Assembly: GCF_009766065.1 (NCBI RefSeq)
Contig: NZ_LMUE01000002.1
Location: 866,514 to 930,513, forward strand
DNA length: 64,000 bases
DNA from: Dyella sp. S184
GTDB taxonomy: Bacteria > Pseudomonadota > Gammaproteobacteria > Xanthomonadales > Rhodanobacteraceae
Direction of reading: 5' to 3'
A program made the position numbers and the translations under genes. This document shows, piece by piece, positions 1 to 8,990 of this stretch. The notes beneath the pieces were generated by a model. The model searched no databases and was not told the origin of the DNA. It saw only the letters and a list, made by a program, of their open reading frames with translations. Position 1 is the first letter of the stretch, and each line of letters starts with the position of its first letter.

Positions 1-650
1 ATGAGCACGGCGCCCAGCGGAGCGCGCACCCACGCGCCGGCCCGGCCGAGCAGGCTGCGCAGGAACAGCGCCACGAATACGCCGATCATCAGGCTATTCT
101 GCAATCCGGGACCGGCATGCCCCTCGCTGGGAGCGCCCTGCACTGGTGGCGGCAACGGCTCGCCGTTGATCAGCTGGGTCAGCGCGCCGACCGCGTCGCT
201 GATGCCGCCGAAGTAGTCGTTGCTGCGGAATTTCGGCGCGATGTACTCGCGGATGATGCGCGCGTTCGCCGCGTCCGGAATCGCGCCTTCCAGGCCATAA
301 CCCACTTCGATGCGCACGCGCCGATCATTCTTCGCGACCAGCAGCAGCACGCCATCGTCGGTTCCCTTGCGGCCGATCTTGTTCGCTTCGGCTACCGCCA
401 GCGAATATTCTTCGATCGCCTGCGGCTCGGTACTGCCGACCATCAGCACCACCAGCTGCGCACCCTTGGCTTTCTCCAGCGCGACCAGTTGCGCATCCAG
501 CTGGTTGACCTGGACTGCGGTCAGCGTGCCGGTGAGGTCGGTGACGTGGCGCGCCAGCTTCGGCACCGCCGTGTCCGCATGCAGGAGTGCCGGCGACAGC
601 AACGCCATCGCCAGCATCAGCAGCAGGCGCGGAAAGCGCCGAAGCATCAT
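1..650 (-). CDS. TPM-domain (YgcG-like) membrane protein, 3' end beyond window
   Basis: The frame is open from the ATG at 650 to the left edge, so the C-terminus is missing. The N-terminus is a signal peptide (LLLMLAMALLSPALLHA). It is followed by a TPM domain of about 120 residues, with the family hallmarks GTDDGVLLLVAKNDRR and VRIEVGYGLEGAIPD. A hydrophobic segment (SLMIGVFVALFLRSLLG) near residue 190 suggests membrane anchoring. The start overlaps the lemA stop (ATGA), so the two genes are translationally coupled, as LemA/TPM pairs usually are. The family is extracytoplasmic and has no settled biochemical role; a phosphatase-like fold is reported for some members. The family call is firm and the function open. 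Confidence 0.85.
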   Translation of the reverse strand, partial: MMLRRFPRLLLMLAMALLSPALLHADTAVPKLARHVTDLTGTLTAVQVNQLDAQLVALEKAKGAQLVVLMVGSTEPQAIEEYSLAVAEANKIGRKGTDDGVLLLVAKNDRRVRIEVGYGLEGAIPDAANARIIREYIAPKFRSNDYFGGISDAVGALTQLINGEPLPPPVQGAPSEGHAGPGLQNSLMIGVFVALFLRSLLGRAGAWVRAPLGAVL

Positions 651-1270
651 CAGTGCGCCGAGGCGGCGGGCGCCGGTGCGCTGTTGCCGAAGTCCACCGT
701 CGGCGCGGTGGAGATCGCCTTCTCGTTATCCACACTGAAGTTCGGCTTTATCGTGTAGCCGAACATCTTCGCGGTGAGATTGTTCGGGAAAGTGCGGATC
801 ATCGAGTTGTAGTCCTGCACCGCCTGCACATAGCGGTTACGCGCCACGGTGACCCTGTTCTCGGTGCCTTCCAGCTGCGCCTGCAGGTTCTGGAACAGGC
901 CGTCGGCCTTGAGGGTGGGATAGTTCTCGCTGACCACCATCAGTCGCGAGAGCGCACTGCCCAGCTCGCCCTGCGCGGCCTGGAATTTCGCCAGCGCCTG
1001 CGGATCGTTGGCCAGCTCCGGCGTCATTTGGATGCTGCCGACCTTGGCACGGGCGTTGGTGACTTCCGTGAAGACCTTTTCCTCATGCTGGGCGTAACCC
1101 TTGACCGTATTGACCAGGTTCGGCACCAGGTCGGCACGCCGCTGGTACTGGTTGATCACTTCCGACCAGGCCGCCTTGACCGCCTCGTCCTGTCGCTGCA
1201 TGGCGTTGTAGCCGCAACCGGTCAGGCTGACGGCGAGCAACAACAGCACGAAGTTGCGCAGAAGTTTCAT
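650..1270 (-). CDS. lemA: LemA family protein
   Basis: The protein has 206 residues. Its N-terminus (KLLRNFVLLLLAVSLTGC) ends in a lipobox-like LTGC at residues 16-19, so this copy may be a lipoprotein rather than only a transmembrane protein. The LemA body follows, with the typical VKAAWSEVINQYQRRADLVPNLVNTV segment split around residues 31-56. Helical regions and the closing motif NNLTAKMFGY are also present. It is the first gene of the lemA-TPM pair (ATGA overlap). LemA proteins are envelope proteins of unknown mechanism that commonly accompany TPM proteins. Confidence 0.9.
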   Translation of the reverse strand: MKLLRNFVLLLLAVSLTGCGYNAMQRQDEAVKAAWSEVINQYQRRADLVPNLVNTVKGYAQHEEKVFTEVTNARAKVGSIQMTPELANDPQALAKFQAAQGELGSALSRLMVVSENYPTLKADGLFQNLQAQLEGTENRVTVARNRYVQAVQDYNSMIRTFPNNLTAKMFGYTIKPNFSVDNEKAISTAPTVDFGNSAPAPAASAH

Positions 1271-1355
1271 GAGGTCGCTCCAGTGCGATGGATAGTCATT
1301 GCATCATCCCACACCACCCGGCGCAATCCAGTCACGCAGGAAGGCGTGCGCTGGC

Positions 1356-1730
1356 TCACCCGAGCAGGCGCGGGCCGAGAATCAAGCCCCAACTGAGCAC
1401 CACCAGCACCAGCAGCACGAACACCGCCGCCGAGCCCATGTCCTTGGCGCGGCCGGCCAGTTCGTGGAACTCCGGACTGACCTTGTCAACCACCGCTTCG
1501 ATCGCCGAATTGAGCAGTTCGGCCGACAACACCAGCATGGACGGAAATACCAGGGCGAGCTTTTCCAGTGGACCATGACCCAGCCACAGGCCGAGCGGAA
1601 TCAGGACGATCGCCAGGCAGGCTTCGAGCCGGAACGAGGCCTCATGGCGCCAGCCGGCACGAAAACCCTTCATCGACCACTGGAGCGCTTGCCAGAGCTG
1701 CTTCGGACCGCGAAAACCTTCGGCTGCCAT
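1356..1730 (-). CDS. dgkA: Diacylglycerol kinase
   Basis: This is a small integral-membrane diacylglycerol kinase of 124 residues. It phosphorylates diacylglycerol to phosphatidate, recycling lipid released during periplasmic glucan or LPS modification. The family signature is visible (SAELLNSAIEAVVDKVS, then AGRAKDMGSAAV), with three hydrophobic helices. I chose the ATG at 1730 (MAAEGFRGPKQLW), which gives the usual family length. The frame stays open upstream to 1847, but that extension is arginine and proline rich with no family similarity. Confidence 0.9.
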   Translation of the reverse strand: MAAEGFRGPKQLWQALQWSMKGFRAGWRHEASFRLEACLAIVLIPLGLWLGHGPLEKLALVFPSMLVLSAELLNSAIEAVVDKVSPEFHELAGRAKDMGSAAVFVLLVLVVLSWGLILGPRLLG

Positions 1731-2068
1731 CTCGACGCGACCGCTCAGGCGAACGCCGGCAATCGCCGGGCTGGAAAGGCAGGGACGGCCACGCCGAACG
1801 GGCGGCCTGAAAGCTCGAAGATCGGCATGGCGGGCGGAGCTCTCCATAGGGCGCGCAAGCCATCAATAATGCCACAGGCGGCCTTGCCACAGGAGTGGCT
1901 CAAGCGGAACCGGCACAACCCGGCGCCAGTCGCAAGATTCCGTCATGTCGCAGTGCAGCTACACCAGGATGGCGAATAGGTTACGCTTCGGCGGTTGTGA
2001 TCCGTTCAGGGTCGCATGTCACCGGCGGCCCTGGCGTCGCCATAGTTCGAATCACGTACGGAAAAGAT

Positions 2069-3667
2069 ATGGCAATCCAGAACCCGCCCGTCTCCCAGAC
2101 GCGCTCCTTCACTACCGTCTTCATGATCGAGATGTGGGAGCGCTTCGGCTTCTACGGCATGCAGGTGTTGATGGTCACGTTTCTGATGAAGAAGCTTGGC
2201 TTCGTCGACACCAAGGCCAACCTGGTCTGGGGTGCAGCGGCAGCGCTGATCTACGCGACGCCTGCCATCGGGGGTTGGGTCGGCGACAAGCTGCTGGGTA
2301 CGCGTCGCACAATGCTGATCGGCGCTGTTGTTCTGGCACTCGGCTACGGCATCCTGTGGATACCGCCGGAAGCGCTGGGCCTGACCGATGGCGGCAGCGG
2401 CCTGATGGCTTTGCTGACCCCGGCCAACCTCACCTATTTCGCGCTCGGCGTGATCGTGGTCGGCAACGGCTTCTTCAAGCCCAATGCGGGCAACCTGGTG
2501 CGCAAGATCTACGAGGGCGACGACACCAAGATCGACAGCGCATTCACCATCTACTACATGGCGGTGAACATCGGCTCATTCTTCTCGATGACACTGACGC
2601 CGATCATCCGCGATAAGGTTGCCGCCCATTACGGCGATTCGATGGGCTGGCACACCGCGTTCGGCTCGTGCGCGGTGGGTCTGGTCCTGGGTTTGATCAT
2701 CTATTACTTCATGCGTCGCGCGCTGGGCCGCATCGGCTCGCCTGCGGACGACCAACCGATGAACATGCGTCGCGCGCTGCCTGTGTTCGGTGTCGCGTTC
2801 CTGCTGGTCTTCGTGGTCGCCTTCATTCTGCAGAGCGAAACGGTGGCGAAGGTCTGCGTGTACGCCGCCGGCGTCGTGATCCTCGGCGTGTTCGCCCACC
2901 TGATCCGCAGCAGTCAGCCGAGTGAACGCGCCGGCCTGATCGCGGCGCTGGTGCTGACCGTGCAGACGATCTTCTTCTTCATCTTCTACTCGCAGATGGC
3001 GACGTCGCTGAACTTGTTCGCGCAGCACAACGTGGACCTCTCGTTCAACGTGTTCGGCGCCCACCTGTTCAACTGGATCCCCGAGCAGTACCAGAACCTC
3101 AACGCGTTCTGGATCGTTGTCCTGAGCCCGGTGCTGGTGTTCGCCTATAACGCGCTCGGCCGGGTCGGCAAGGATCCGTCGATCGCACTGAAGTTCGCGC
3201 TGGGTTTTGCCGCGGTGGCCGTAGGCTTCTTCATGTACGGCGTGGGCGCAAGCGCAGCGGTGGCCGGCCAGGTGTCGTCGTGGACGATGGTCTGGGGCTA
3301 CGGCTGGTATTCGCTGGGCGAGATGCTGGTCAGCGGTCTCGGTCTGGCGATGATCGCGCGCTATGTGCCTTCGCGCATGGGCGGCTTCATGATGGGTGCG
3401 TACTACGTGGCCGTGGGCCTGTCGCAGTATCTCGGCAGCATCGTGGCCAACTATGCGCACATCCCCGACAACATCACCGATCCGGTGCAGTCGCTGACGA
3501 TCTACGTGAGCCTGTTCAACAAGCTCGGCTTCGTGGGCATCGCCTGCGTAGTGATCGCTCTGGTCATGCTGCCGCTGATGAACAAGCTGTCGGCCAGTCA
3601 CTCCGATTCGGCGAACAACCACACTCCGCTGCCCGCTGTACGCAGCGAGGAATTCGACAGCCCGTGA
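2069..3667 (+). CDS. POT/PTR family proton-coupled peptide transporter
   Basis: This is a 532-residue major-facilitator protein of the POT (PTR2) family, which imports di- and tripeptides with protons across the inner membrane. The EMWERFGFYGMQ segment near the N-terminus is the POT ExxERxxYY-type motif. FFKPNAGNLVRKIY is a second family signature, and there are many hydrophobic segments. The ATG at 2069 (MAIQNPP) is preferred, because the frame upstream to 1895 is not peptide-transporter-like. The gene stands alone between dgkA and the RegBA pair and ends just before a hairpin. Confidence 0.9.
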   Translation: MAIQNPPVSQTRSFTTVFMIEMWERFGFYGMQVLMVTFLMKKLGFVDTKANLVWGAAAALIYATPAIGGWVGDKLLGTRRTMLIGAVVLALGYGILWIPPEALGLTDGGSGLMALLTPANLTYFALGVIVVGNGFFKPNAGNLVRKIYEGDDTKIDSAFTIYYMAVNIGSFFSMTLTPIIRDKVAAHYGDSMGWHTAFGSCAVGLVLGLIIYYFMRRALGRIGSPADDQPMNMRRALPVFGVAFLLVFVVAFILQSETVAKVCVYAAGVVILGVFAHLIRSSQPSERAGLIAALVLTVQTIFFFIFYSQMATSLNLFAQHNVDLSFNVFGAHLFNWIPEQYQNLNAFWIVVLSPVLVFAYNALGRVGKDPSIALKFALGFAAVAVGFFMYGVGASAAVAGQVSSWTMVWGYGWYSLGEMLVSGLGLAMIARYVPSRMGGFMMGAYYVAVGLSQYLGSIVANYAHIPDNITDPVQSLTIYVSLFNKLGFVGIACVVIALVMLPLMNKLSASHSDSANNHTPLPAVRSEEFDSP

Positions 3668-3675
3668 GTCCGATG

Positions 3676-3700
3676 AACCCGCCGCCAACGGTGGCGGGTT
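3676..3700 (+). terminator. Hairpin after the peptide transporter
   Basis: A GC-rich inverted repeat (aacccgcc ... ggcgggtt) begins 9 nt after the transporter stop. The stem is about 10-11 bp with a short loop. No strong T-run follows, so it is a terminator-like hairpin rather than a canonical intrinsic terminator. Confidence 0.5.
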
Positions 3701-3722
3701 CCACAGGGTTTCTGATCAGCCC

Positions 3723-5003
3723 ATGATCGCGATGTCCCATCGAACCACACGCATCGGCCCGTTTGCTCTGGCCCGGACGCTGGCGTGGCTGCGGCTCTGC
3801 GCGATCGCCGGGCAAAGCGTGGCCGTGCTGGTCTGCGCCTGGTGGATGCAGCTGCAGATTCCGCTGCTGCCGCTGCTGCTCGGCATCGGCCTGCTCGCCA
3901 TCTTCTCGGTATTCGCCGCCTGGCGACTGCGCCAGCCGTGGCCGCTGCGCGAATGGGAAACCATCGGCCATATCGGCGCCGATACGCTGGTCCTCGGCTA
4001 CCTGCTGTATTTCACCGGCGGCGCCAGCAATCCGTTTATCACCCTGTTGCTGGTGCCGATCGCGCTGAGCGCCGCGGCGCTGTCGGTACCCGCGATCCTG
4101 GCGGTGTCCGCACTGGCCGGCCTCGCCTACCTGGTCCTGCTGCGCTGGCATGTGCCGTTACCGATGCCAATGCAAGGCGAACTACATGGCGGCTTTTCGC
4201 TGCATGTGGCCGGCATGGGCGTGAACTTCGTGATCAGCGCGCTGTTACTGGGTTTCTTCATCAATCGGCTGGCACATGCGTTGCGTGTGCAGCAGCTGGA
4301 AGTGCAGCGGGTACGCGAACGGGCGCTGCGTGACGAAGGCATCCTGGCGATTGCCACCCAAGCCGCCGGCGCCGCGCATGAGCTCAATACACCGCTGTCG
4401 ACGATGCGCACGCTGTTGCCCGAGATTCGCCGCGAACATGCCGGCGATGCCCTGCTGGCCGAAGATCTGGCCTTGCTCGAAGGTCAGGTCGATCGCTGCC
4501 GCACGATCCTGCGCGAGATGGTCGCGTTCGGCAAGGCGCAGCTATCGCAGGAGCCGGAGCGGCTCAGCGTGGCGCAGTTCATCCACAGTTGCCTGGAGCG
4601 CTTCCAGCTGCTGCGGCCGGAAGCAGACTTGATCCTGGAGCTGGACCAGGTCACCGCACAGACCGTGTTGCGCACACCGCCGGGCCTGCGCCATGCCCTG
4701 CTCAACCTGCTCAACAATGCGGCCGATGCCTCGGCCAGCTGCGACTCGCAGATGGTGGTGCTGCAGGTCGCGCGCGATGCTGGCTGGCTGCAGTTGAGCG
4801 TGAGCGATCGAGGCCCCGGCTTTGACGACACGGACGACGCTGCACTACTCGGATACTCGCAAAAGCAGGCGGGGCTTGGTATTGGCCTGGCCTTGGCCGA
4901 GGCCACTGCCGAACGCCTGAACGGTGAACTGACCGCGCGCAATACCCATCACGGCGCCGAGGTGTGCCTGCGCCTGCCGCTGGCGGTCATTGCGGAGCAG
5001 TGA
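3723..5003 (+). CDS. regB: RegB/PrrB-type redox sensor histidine kinase
   Basis: This is a 426-residue sensor kinase with about six N-terminal transmembrane helices. The RegB quinone-site motif GGASNPF lies at residues 99-105. The H-box AAGAAHELNTPLST carries His219. A cysteine lies exactly 40 residues later (Cys259 in VDRCRTI), the same spacing as His225/Cys265 in Rhodobacter RegB. N-box (LLNLLNNAADA) and G-box (DRGPGFDD, GLGIGLALA) ATP-binding motifs follow. The family autophosphorylates in response to quinone and redox state and passes phosphate to RegA, encoded 84 bp downstream. An ATG at 3735 is an alternative start. The symbol is by homology. Confidence 0.88.
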   Translation: MIAMSHRTTRIGPFALARTLAWLRLCAIAGQSVAVLVCAWWMQLQIPLLPLLLGIGLLAIFSVFAAWRLRQPWPLREWETIGHIGADTLVLGYLLYFTGGASNPFITLLLVPIALSAAALSVPAILAVSALAGLAYLVLLRWHVPLPMPMQGELHGGFSLHVAGMGVNFVISALLLGFFINRLAHALRVQQLEVQRVRERALRDEGILAIATQAAGAAHELNTPLSTMRTLLPEIRREHAGDALLAEDLALLEGQVDRCRTILREMVAFGKAQLSQEPERLSVAQFIHSCLERFQLLRPEADLILELDQVTAQTVLRTPPGLRHALLNLLNNAADASASCDSQMVVLQVARDAGWLQLSVSDRGPGFDDTDDAALLGYSQKQAGLGIGLALAEATAERLNGELTARNTHHGAEVCLRLPLAVIAEQ

Positions 5004-5087
5004 GCGCACTGCGACACGACGCCACACGTGCACCCGATGTCGCATCCGGCAAGAATGAGCACTGCACGACCCTGAGGAACCGCTGCG

Positions 5088-5672
5088 ATGACCGAGTTGC
5101 CCCCAACCGCCACGGCACGTCCACTGCTACTGGTCGACGACGACACCACTTTCGTGCGCGTGCTGGCACGAGCACTCGGCTCGCGCGGTTTCGAGGTGAT
5201 CACGGCAACCAATTTCGACGAGGCTCGCGCGCTGACACGTCGGCATCATCCGCGTTACTGCGTACTCGACCTCAAGCTGGGCGAGGAAAATGGCCTGCGG
5301 CTGATTCCCGAACTGCATGCCCTGGTACCCGATCTGCGCGTACTGCTGCTGACCGGATACGCCTCGATCGCCACCGCGGTCGAGGCGATCAAGCGCGGCG
5401 CACACGACTACCTGGCCAAGCCGGTCGATGCCGATGCCGTGGTGCGCGCCCTGCTCGACGGTGACAGCAACGATATCGACGAGCATGAGTTGCCAGATAC
5501 GCCCGAAGCACCGCTGGCACTGCGCCGGCTGGAGTGGGAGCACATCCAGCGCGTACTGACCGAATGCGACGGCAACATCTCCGAAACCGCGCGCCGGCTC
5601 GGCATGCACCGCCGTACCCTGCAGCGCAAACTGAGCAAGCATCCGGTACGCGAACGGCCCGACCGCGAGTAA
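5088..5672 (+). CDS. regA: RegA/PrrA-type response regulator
   Basis: The protein has 194 residues. The receiver domain has an acidic pocket (VDDD, residues 16-19), phospho-acceptor Asp61 (VLDLKLGEENG), Thr89 and Lys111. A short linker leads to a Fis-type helix-turn-helix, GNISETARRLGMHRRTLQRK, the almost invariant DNA-recognition motif of RegA/ActR/RoxR proteins. GAGGA lies 9 nt before the ATG. It follows the cognate kinase on the same strand. RegA homologues control respiratory and redox-responsive genes, and a cytochrome bd operon is present at 55.5 kb of this window. Confidence 0.9.
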   Translation: MTELPPTATARPLLLVDDDTTFVRVLARALGSRGFEVITATNFDEARALTRRHHPRYCVLDLKLGEENGLRLIPELHALVPDLRVLLLTGYASIATAVEAIKRGAHDYLAKPVDADAVVRALLDGDSNDIDEHELPDTPEAPLALRRLEWEHIQRVLTECDGNISETARRLGMHRRTLQRKLSKHPVRERPDRE

Positions 5673-5742
5673 CACCATGGTTGGCAGAACCCGTCTGTGG
5701 CTGCTGGTACACCTGTGCTCGGGCTCGGCCTGATACTCACTC

Positions 5743-5779
5743 AGAGGTGACGTGCGCTGCAGTAGCGCACGTCACCTCT
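5743..5779. terminator. Bidirectional terminator between regA and the ABC exporter operon
   Basis: A perfect 16-bp inverted repeat (agaggtgacgtgcgct / agcgcacgtcacctct) with a 5-nt loop lies between the convergent ends of regA (5672) and the exporter operon (5784). No long T-run is present on either side. Its position and perfect stem support a shared terminator. Confidence 0.7.
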
Positions 5780-5783
5780 CCGC

Positions 5784-7058
5784 TTAAAGCTCACGCAATG
5801 CCGTGGTCACCGGCAATCGCGCCGCACGCACGGCGGGAAACAGGCCACCGATGAAACCGATCGTCAGCGCCCACAGCAGGCCGACCCACAGCAGTTCCGC
5901 CGAGACCTTGAGTTCGAAGCTGAGCTTGCCGACCGTACCGGCCGCCAACGTGGAGGCGCTGTAGCCGTTGAAGACTAGCCATGCGAGCAGACCGCCGAGC
6001 AGGCCACCGAGCAAGGCCAGCAACATGGTTTCCAGCATCACCGCCACTACCACCGGTAGGCCACGGAAACCGATCGCGCGCAGCGTGGCGATCTCGCGCG
6101 CACGCGCCGCGACCGCGGCAAACATGCAGTTGAGTGCGCCGAAAATAGCACCGATCGCCATGATCGAGCCCACCACGATGCCGATCACCGTGAGAAAGCT
6201 ACTCATGCCTTCGGACTGCTTGCTGAAGTAATCCAGCGTGGTGCTGACATCGACCTTGAGTTGCGGATTCGCTTCCAGCTCGGTCTTGAACGCATCGAAT
6301 GCCTTGGGATCGGCCAGCTTCACGGTAACCGACGCCCGGCTGCCGCCGCGGCGATACGTATCAGCCACCACGCCCGCGTCGCCCCATACCTCGGAATCCA
6401 TCGCATCGCCGGAGGCGAACACGCCGACCACGGTCCACAGCTGGCTACCGAGACGGATCTCGTGACCCGGCTCCAGTCCGGCAAACTGCTTCGCTGCACC
6501 CTTGCCGACAATCAGCTCGCGCATGCCGGGGGTGAACTTGCGGCCCTCGATGATCTTCAAGTTCGGTCGCACCGCCCAGGCCTGTTCACCGACACCACGC
6601 AACTGCACACTGCCCTCGTCGTCTGCACTACCGCCTTTCAGCGGCAGGTTCGCCGCGACCACCAGCTCGGGCGAGGCGATCGGCTGCCCCTTCGCATCCT
6701 TCGCGATGCCGACGGCCTGCGGAATCAGGGTGACACTGTCGTGATCGAGCACCGACATCACTTCGGAGGCGGAGGCGCCACGCATCACGATGGCGGTATC
6801 AGCGCTGCCGGTCTTGTTCAGCGTCTCGCGGTAGCCGTCACTCATCGCCAACAACGCGACCAGTACTGCCACGACGCCGGCGATGCCCACCACGATCACC
6901 GACGACATGCCCAGTCGCTGCCTGAGCGTGCTAAGCCCGACCGATGTGATCGAAACCGCCTGCCTGCCCTGCCGGGTCAGCAGCATCCAGATCGCCAGGA
7001 AAACCGCAGACACCAGCGCGAAAGTGGAAAACAACAACATCAGAAAGTGCAGGAACAT
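5784..7058 (-). CDS. ABC transporter permease, MacB/FtsX type (second permease)
   Basis: The protein has 424 residues. It has an N-terminal transmembrane helix, a large periplasmic MacB-PCD-like region (about residues 50-270) and a C-terminal FtsX domain with three helices. The FtsX segment includes VAARAREIATLRAIGFRG and the closing GGLFPAVRAARLPVTTALREL. An AGGAGA Shine-Dalgarno precedes the ATG. It is the last gene of a four-gene operon (adaptor, ATPase, permease, permease), 11 bp after its sister permease. Such systems export small molecules or peptides, or act as mechanotransmitters. The substrate cannot be read from sequence. Confidence 0.88.
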   Translation of the reverse strand: MFLHFLMLLFSTFALVSAVFLAIWMLLTRQGRQAVSITSVGLSTLRQRLGMSSVIVVGIAGVVAVLVALLAMSDGYRETLNKTGSADTAIVMRGASASEVMSVLDHDSVTLIPQAVGIAKDAKGQPIASPELVVAANLPLKGGSADDEGSVQLRGVGEQAWAVRPNLKIIEGRKFTPGMRELIVGKGAAKQFAGLEPGHEIRLGSQLWTVVGVFASGDAMDSEVWGDAGVVADTYRRGGSRASVTVKLADPKAFDAFKTELEANPQLKVDVSTTLDYFSKQSEGMSSFLTVIGIVVGSIMAIGAIFGALNCMFAAVAARAREIATLRAIGFRGLPVVVAVMLETMLLALLGGLLGGLLAWLVFNGYSASTLAAGTVGKLSFELKVSAELLWVGLLWALTIGFIGGLFPAVRAARLPVTTALREL

Positions 7059-7069
7059 GCTCGTTCTCC

Positions 7070-8236
7070 TCAGCGCCCGGCCAGTGCATCGACGATATTC
7101 AGACGCATCGCGCGGATCGCCGGCAACGCGCCGACCAGCAGGCCGACCGCGACCATCAGCAGCAAGCCGTGCACCCAGATGCCCGCATCCACCGGGCCCA
7201 TCGGTATCGCACCACCCATCTTTGACTGGATGCCGCCCACCATCAGCATCGCCAGGCCAAGTCCCAATACGCCACCAAGCAACAGCAGCAGCACCGACTC
7301 GGCCAGCACCATCGCCAGCACGCTATGGCTGGAAAAACCGATCGTCTTCAGCACCGCCAGTTCGGAGGTGCGCTCGCGTACCGCCTGCATCATGGTGTTG
7401 CCCGACAGCAGCAGCAGGGTGAAGAACACCGCGCCCATGATCGAGCTGACGATCAGGCCAATGTCGGCAAGCTGTTTCATCCAGCTGGCAGTCGCCGCCG
7501 CTTCGGTCTGCGTGCGGGTTTCATGATCGGAGTTGGCCGAAATCGCATCGATCGCCTTGGCCACGCGATCGGCCTGATTCACGTCGGTGACGCGCGTGAC
7601 ATACCAGCCGACCTGGCCACGGTTGTAGGGCGTGGTCTCGTCAAAGTACTTCCAGTTCAGTAGGAACATCTGGTCGTAGAAACCGCCAGCCTTCTTGTCC
7701 TTCGAATGCAGGATGCCGACGATGTCGAACGTCCAGTTCTTGCTGCCTTCGTGGTTCGGGAAGATCGTCGACTGCATCGGGATCTTGTCGCCCACCTTCC
7801 AGTGGAATCGCTCAGCCAGCTTTTCACCAACCAGCGCGCCGGTACGGGTATTGTCGAACGCCTTGCGCTCCGCCGCGCTCACTTCCATCTCGGGATAGAG
7901 ATCGAGGTAGTTCGGCTCCACCGCAAAGCTGAAGACCTGGTTGTGCGGGTCTTGGTAGGCCCCGCCGAACCAGTTCGCGTAAGTCACCATCTTCACGCCA
8001 GGCACCTGCGCGATCCGTGCTTCCAGCGACTGCGGCAAGGTCTGGATGAAGGAGAGCCGGGAGCCGGTCTGCAAGCGCTCTGCGCCATTGGCGCTGTTGC
8101 CGGCCTGGTCGAAACCGGTGCGCACCGCATCGAGCATGCCGAACAGCAGGAACGCGGCGATGATCGACACCAGGGTGAGTATCGTACGGGTCTTGCGCCG
8201 GAACAGCGCCGCCCAGATCAGATGAAGGTATTTCAT
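7070..8236 (-). CDS. ABC transporter permease, MacB/FtsX type (first permease)
   Basis: The 388-residue protein begins [25 protein letters not shown], a typical FtsX-type first helix. A periplasmic domain follows, then a three-helix FtsX domain ([21 protein letters not shown]). It is paired with the 424-residue permease downstream, and the two probably form a heterodimer served by the single ATPase upstream. The start has GGAGACG in front. Spacing to both neighbours is about 10 bp, so the operon is compact. Confidence 0.88.
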   Translation of the reverse strand: MKYLHLIWAALFRRKTRTILTLVSIIAAFLLFGMLDAVRTGFDQAGNSANGAERLQTGSRLSFIQTLPQSLEARIAQVPGVKMVTYANWFGGAYQDPHNQVFSFAVEPNYLDLYPEMEVSAAERKAFDNTRTGALVGEKLAERFHWKVGDKIPMQSTIFPNHEGSKNWTFDIVGILHSKDKKAGGFYDQMFLLNWKYFDETTPYNRGQVGWYVTRVTDVNQADRVAKAIDAISANSDHETRTQTEAAATASWMKQLADIGLIVSSIMGAVFFTLLLLSGNTMMQAVRERTSELAVLKTIGFSSHSVLAMVLAESVLLLLLGGVLGLGLAMLMVGGIQSKMGGAIPMGPVDAGIWVHGLLLMVAVGLLVGALPAIRAMRLNIVDALAGR

Positions 8237-8246
8237 CGTCGTCTCC

Positions 8247-8933
8247 TCACGCCGTTGCCTGTTCGACCAGGGTGCCCTTGTCCAGATGCAGCGTATGGCT
8301 GGCGTACTCGGCCGCCTTCGGATCGTGGGTGACCATCACGATGGTCTTGCCGTGCTCGCGGTTGAGTTGCTGCAGCAGGCCGAGTACATCCTCGGCGGAC
8401 TGGCGATCCAGGTCACCGGTTGGCTCGTCGCAGACCAGCAGAGTGGGATCAGACACGATCGCCCGGGCGATCGCCACACGCTGCTGCTGGCCGCCGGACA
8501 GTTCGCTTGGTTTGTGCGTGGCGCGATCGGCCAGCCCCACCAGCTGCAAGGCTATTGAGGCATTCTTCTTGCGCTGGGCACCGGATAGCTTGGTGAGCAG
8601 CAGCGGCAGTTCCACATTACGCTGCGCCGACAGCATCGGCATCAGATTGTAGAACTGAAAGATGAAGCCAACATTCGACGCGCGCCATTTTGCCAGTGCG
8701 CCGCCGCCGAGCTGATCGATGCGCTGACCGCCCACCGTGATGCTGCCGGCCGTCGGCGTATCGAGGCCGCCGATCAGGTTCAGCAAGGTGGTCTTGCCTG
8801 AACCCGATGGCCCCATCAGCGCCAGGAAGTCGCCTTCGGCGATCGCCAGGTTGACGTGGTGCAGCACCTCGACCTTCTGCTTGCCGCGCTCGTAGGTCTT
8901 GGCGAGATTCTGGATATCGATCAGTGTGCCCAT
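8247..8933 (-). CDS. ABC transporter ATPase, MacB/LolD type
   Basis: This 228-residue ATP-binding subunit has Walker [11 protein letters not shown] (about residues 41-50), the signature [14 protein letters not shown] and Walker [13 protein letters not shown] with the LolD/MacB-type GDLD extension. It powers the two FtsX-type permeases encoded directly downstream. It lies between the periplasmic adaptor gene and the permeases, the usual order for tripartite MacAB-like exporters. Confidence 0.92.
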   Translation of the reverse strand: MGTLIDIQNLAKTYERGKQKVEVLHHVNLAIAEGDFLALMGPSGSGKTTLLNLIGGLDTPTAGSITVGGQRIDQLGGGALAKWRASNVGFIFQFYNLMPMLSAQRNVELPLLLTKLSGAQRKKNASIALQLVGLADRATHKPSELSGGQQQRVAIARAIVSDPTLLVCDEPTGDLDRQSAEDVLGLLQQLNREHGKTIVMVTHDPKAAEYASHTLHLDKGTLVEQATA

Positions 8934-8990
8934 GTGTTTCTCCGGATACCTTGTGTCTGTCGCGGCTGAAGCCGCTGCAAAAGAATGGCT

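Noticed and set aside
2576-3688. A 370-codon minus-strand frame opposite the peptide transporter
   Set aside because: It is His/Arg/Gln-rich with no domain. It arises from the codon bias of the transporter gene on the other strand.
5743-5779. A dispersed REP element
   Set aside because: It is a single copy in the window and sits exactly between convergent genes, so a terminator explains it better.
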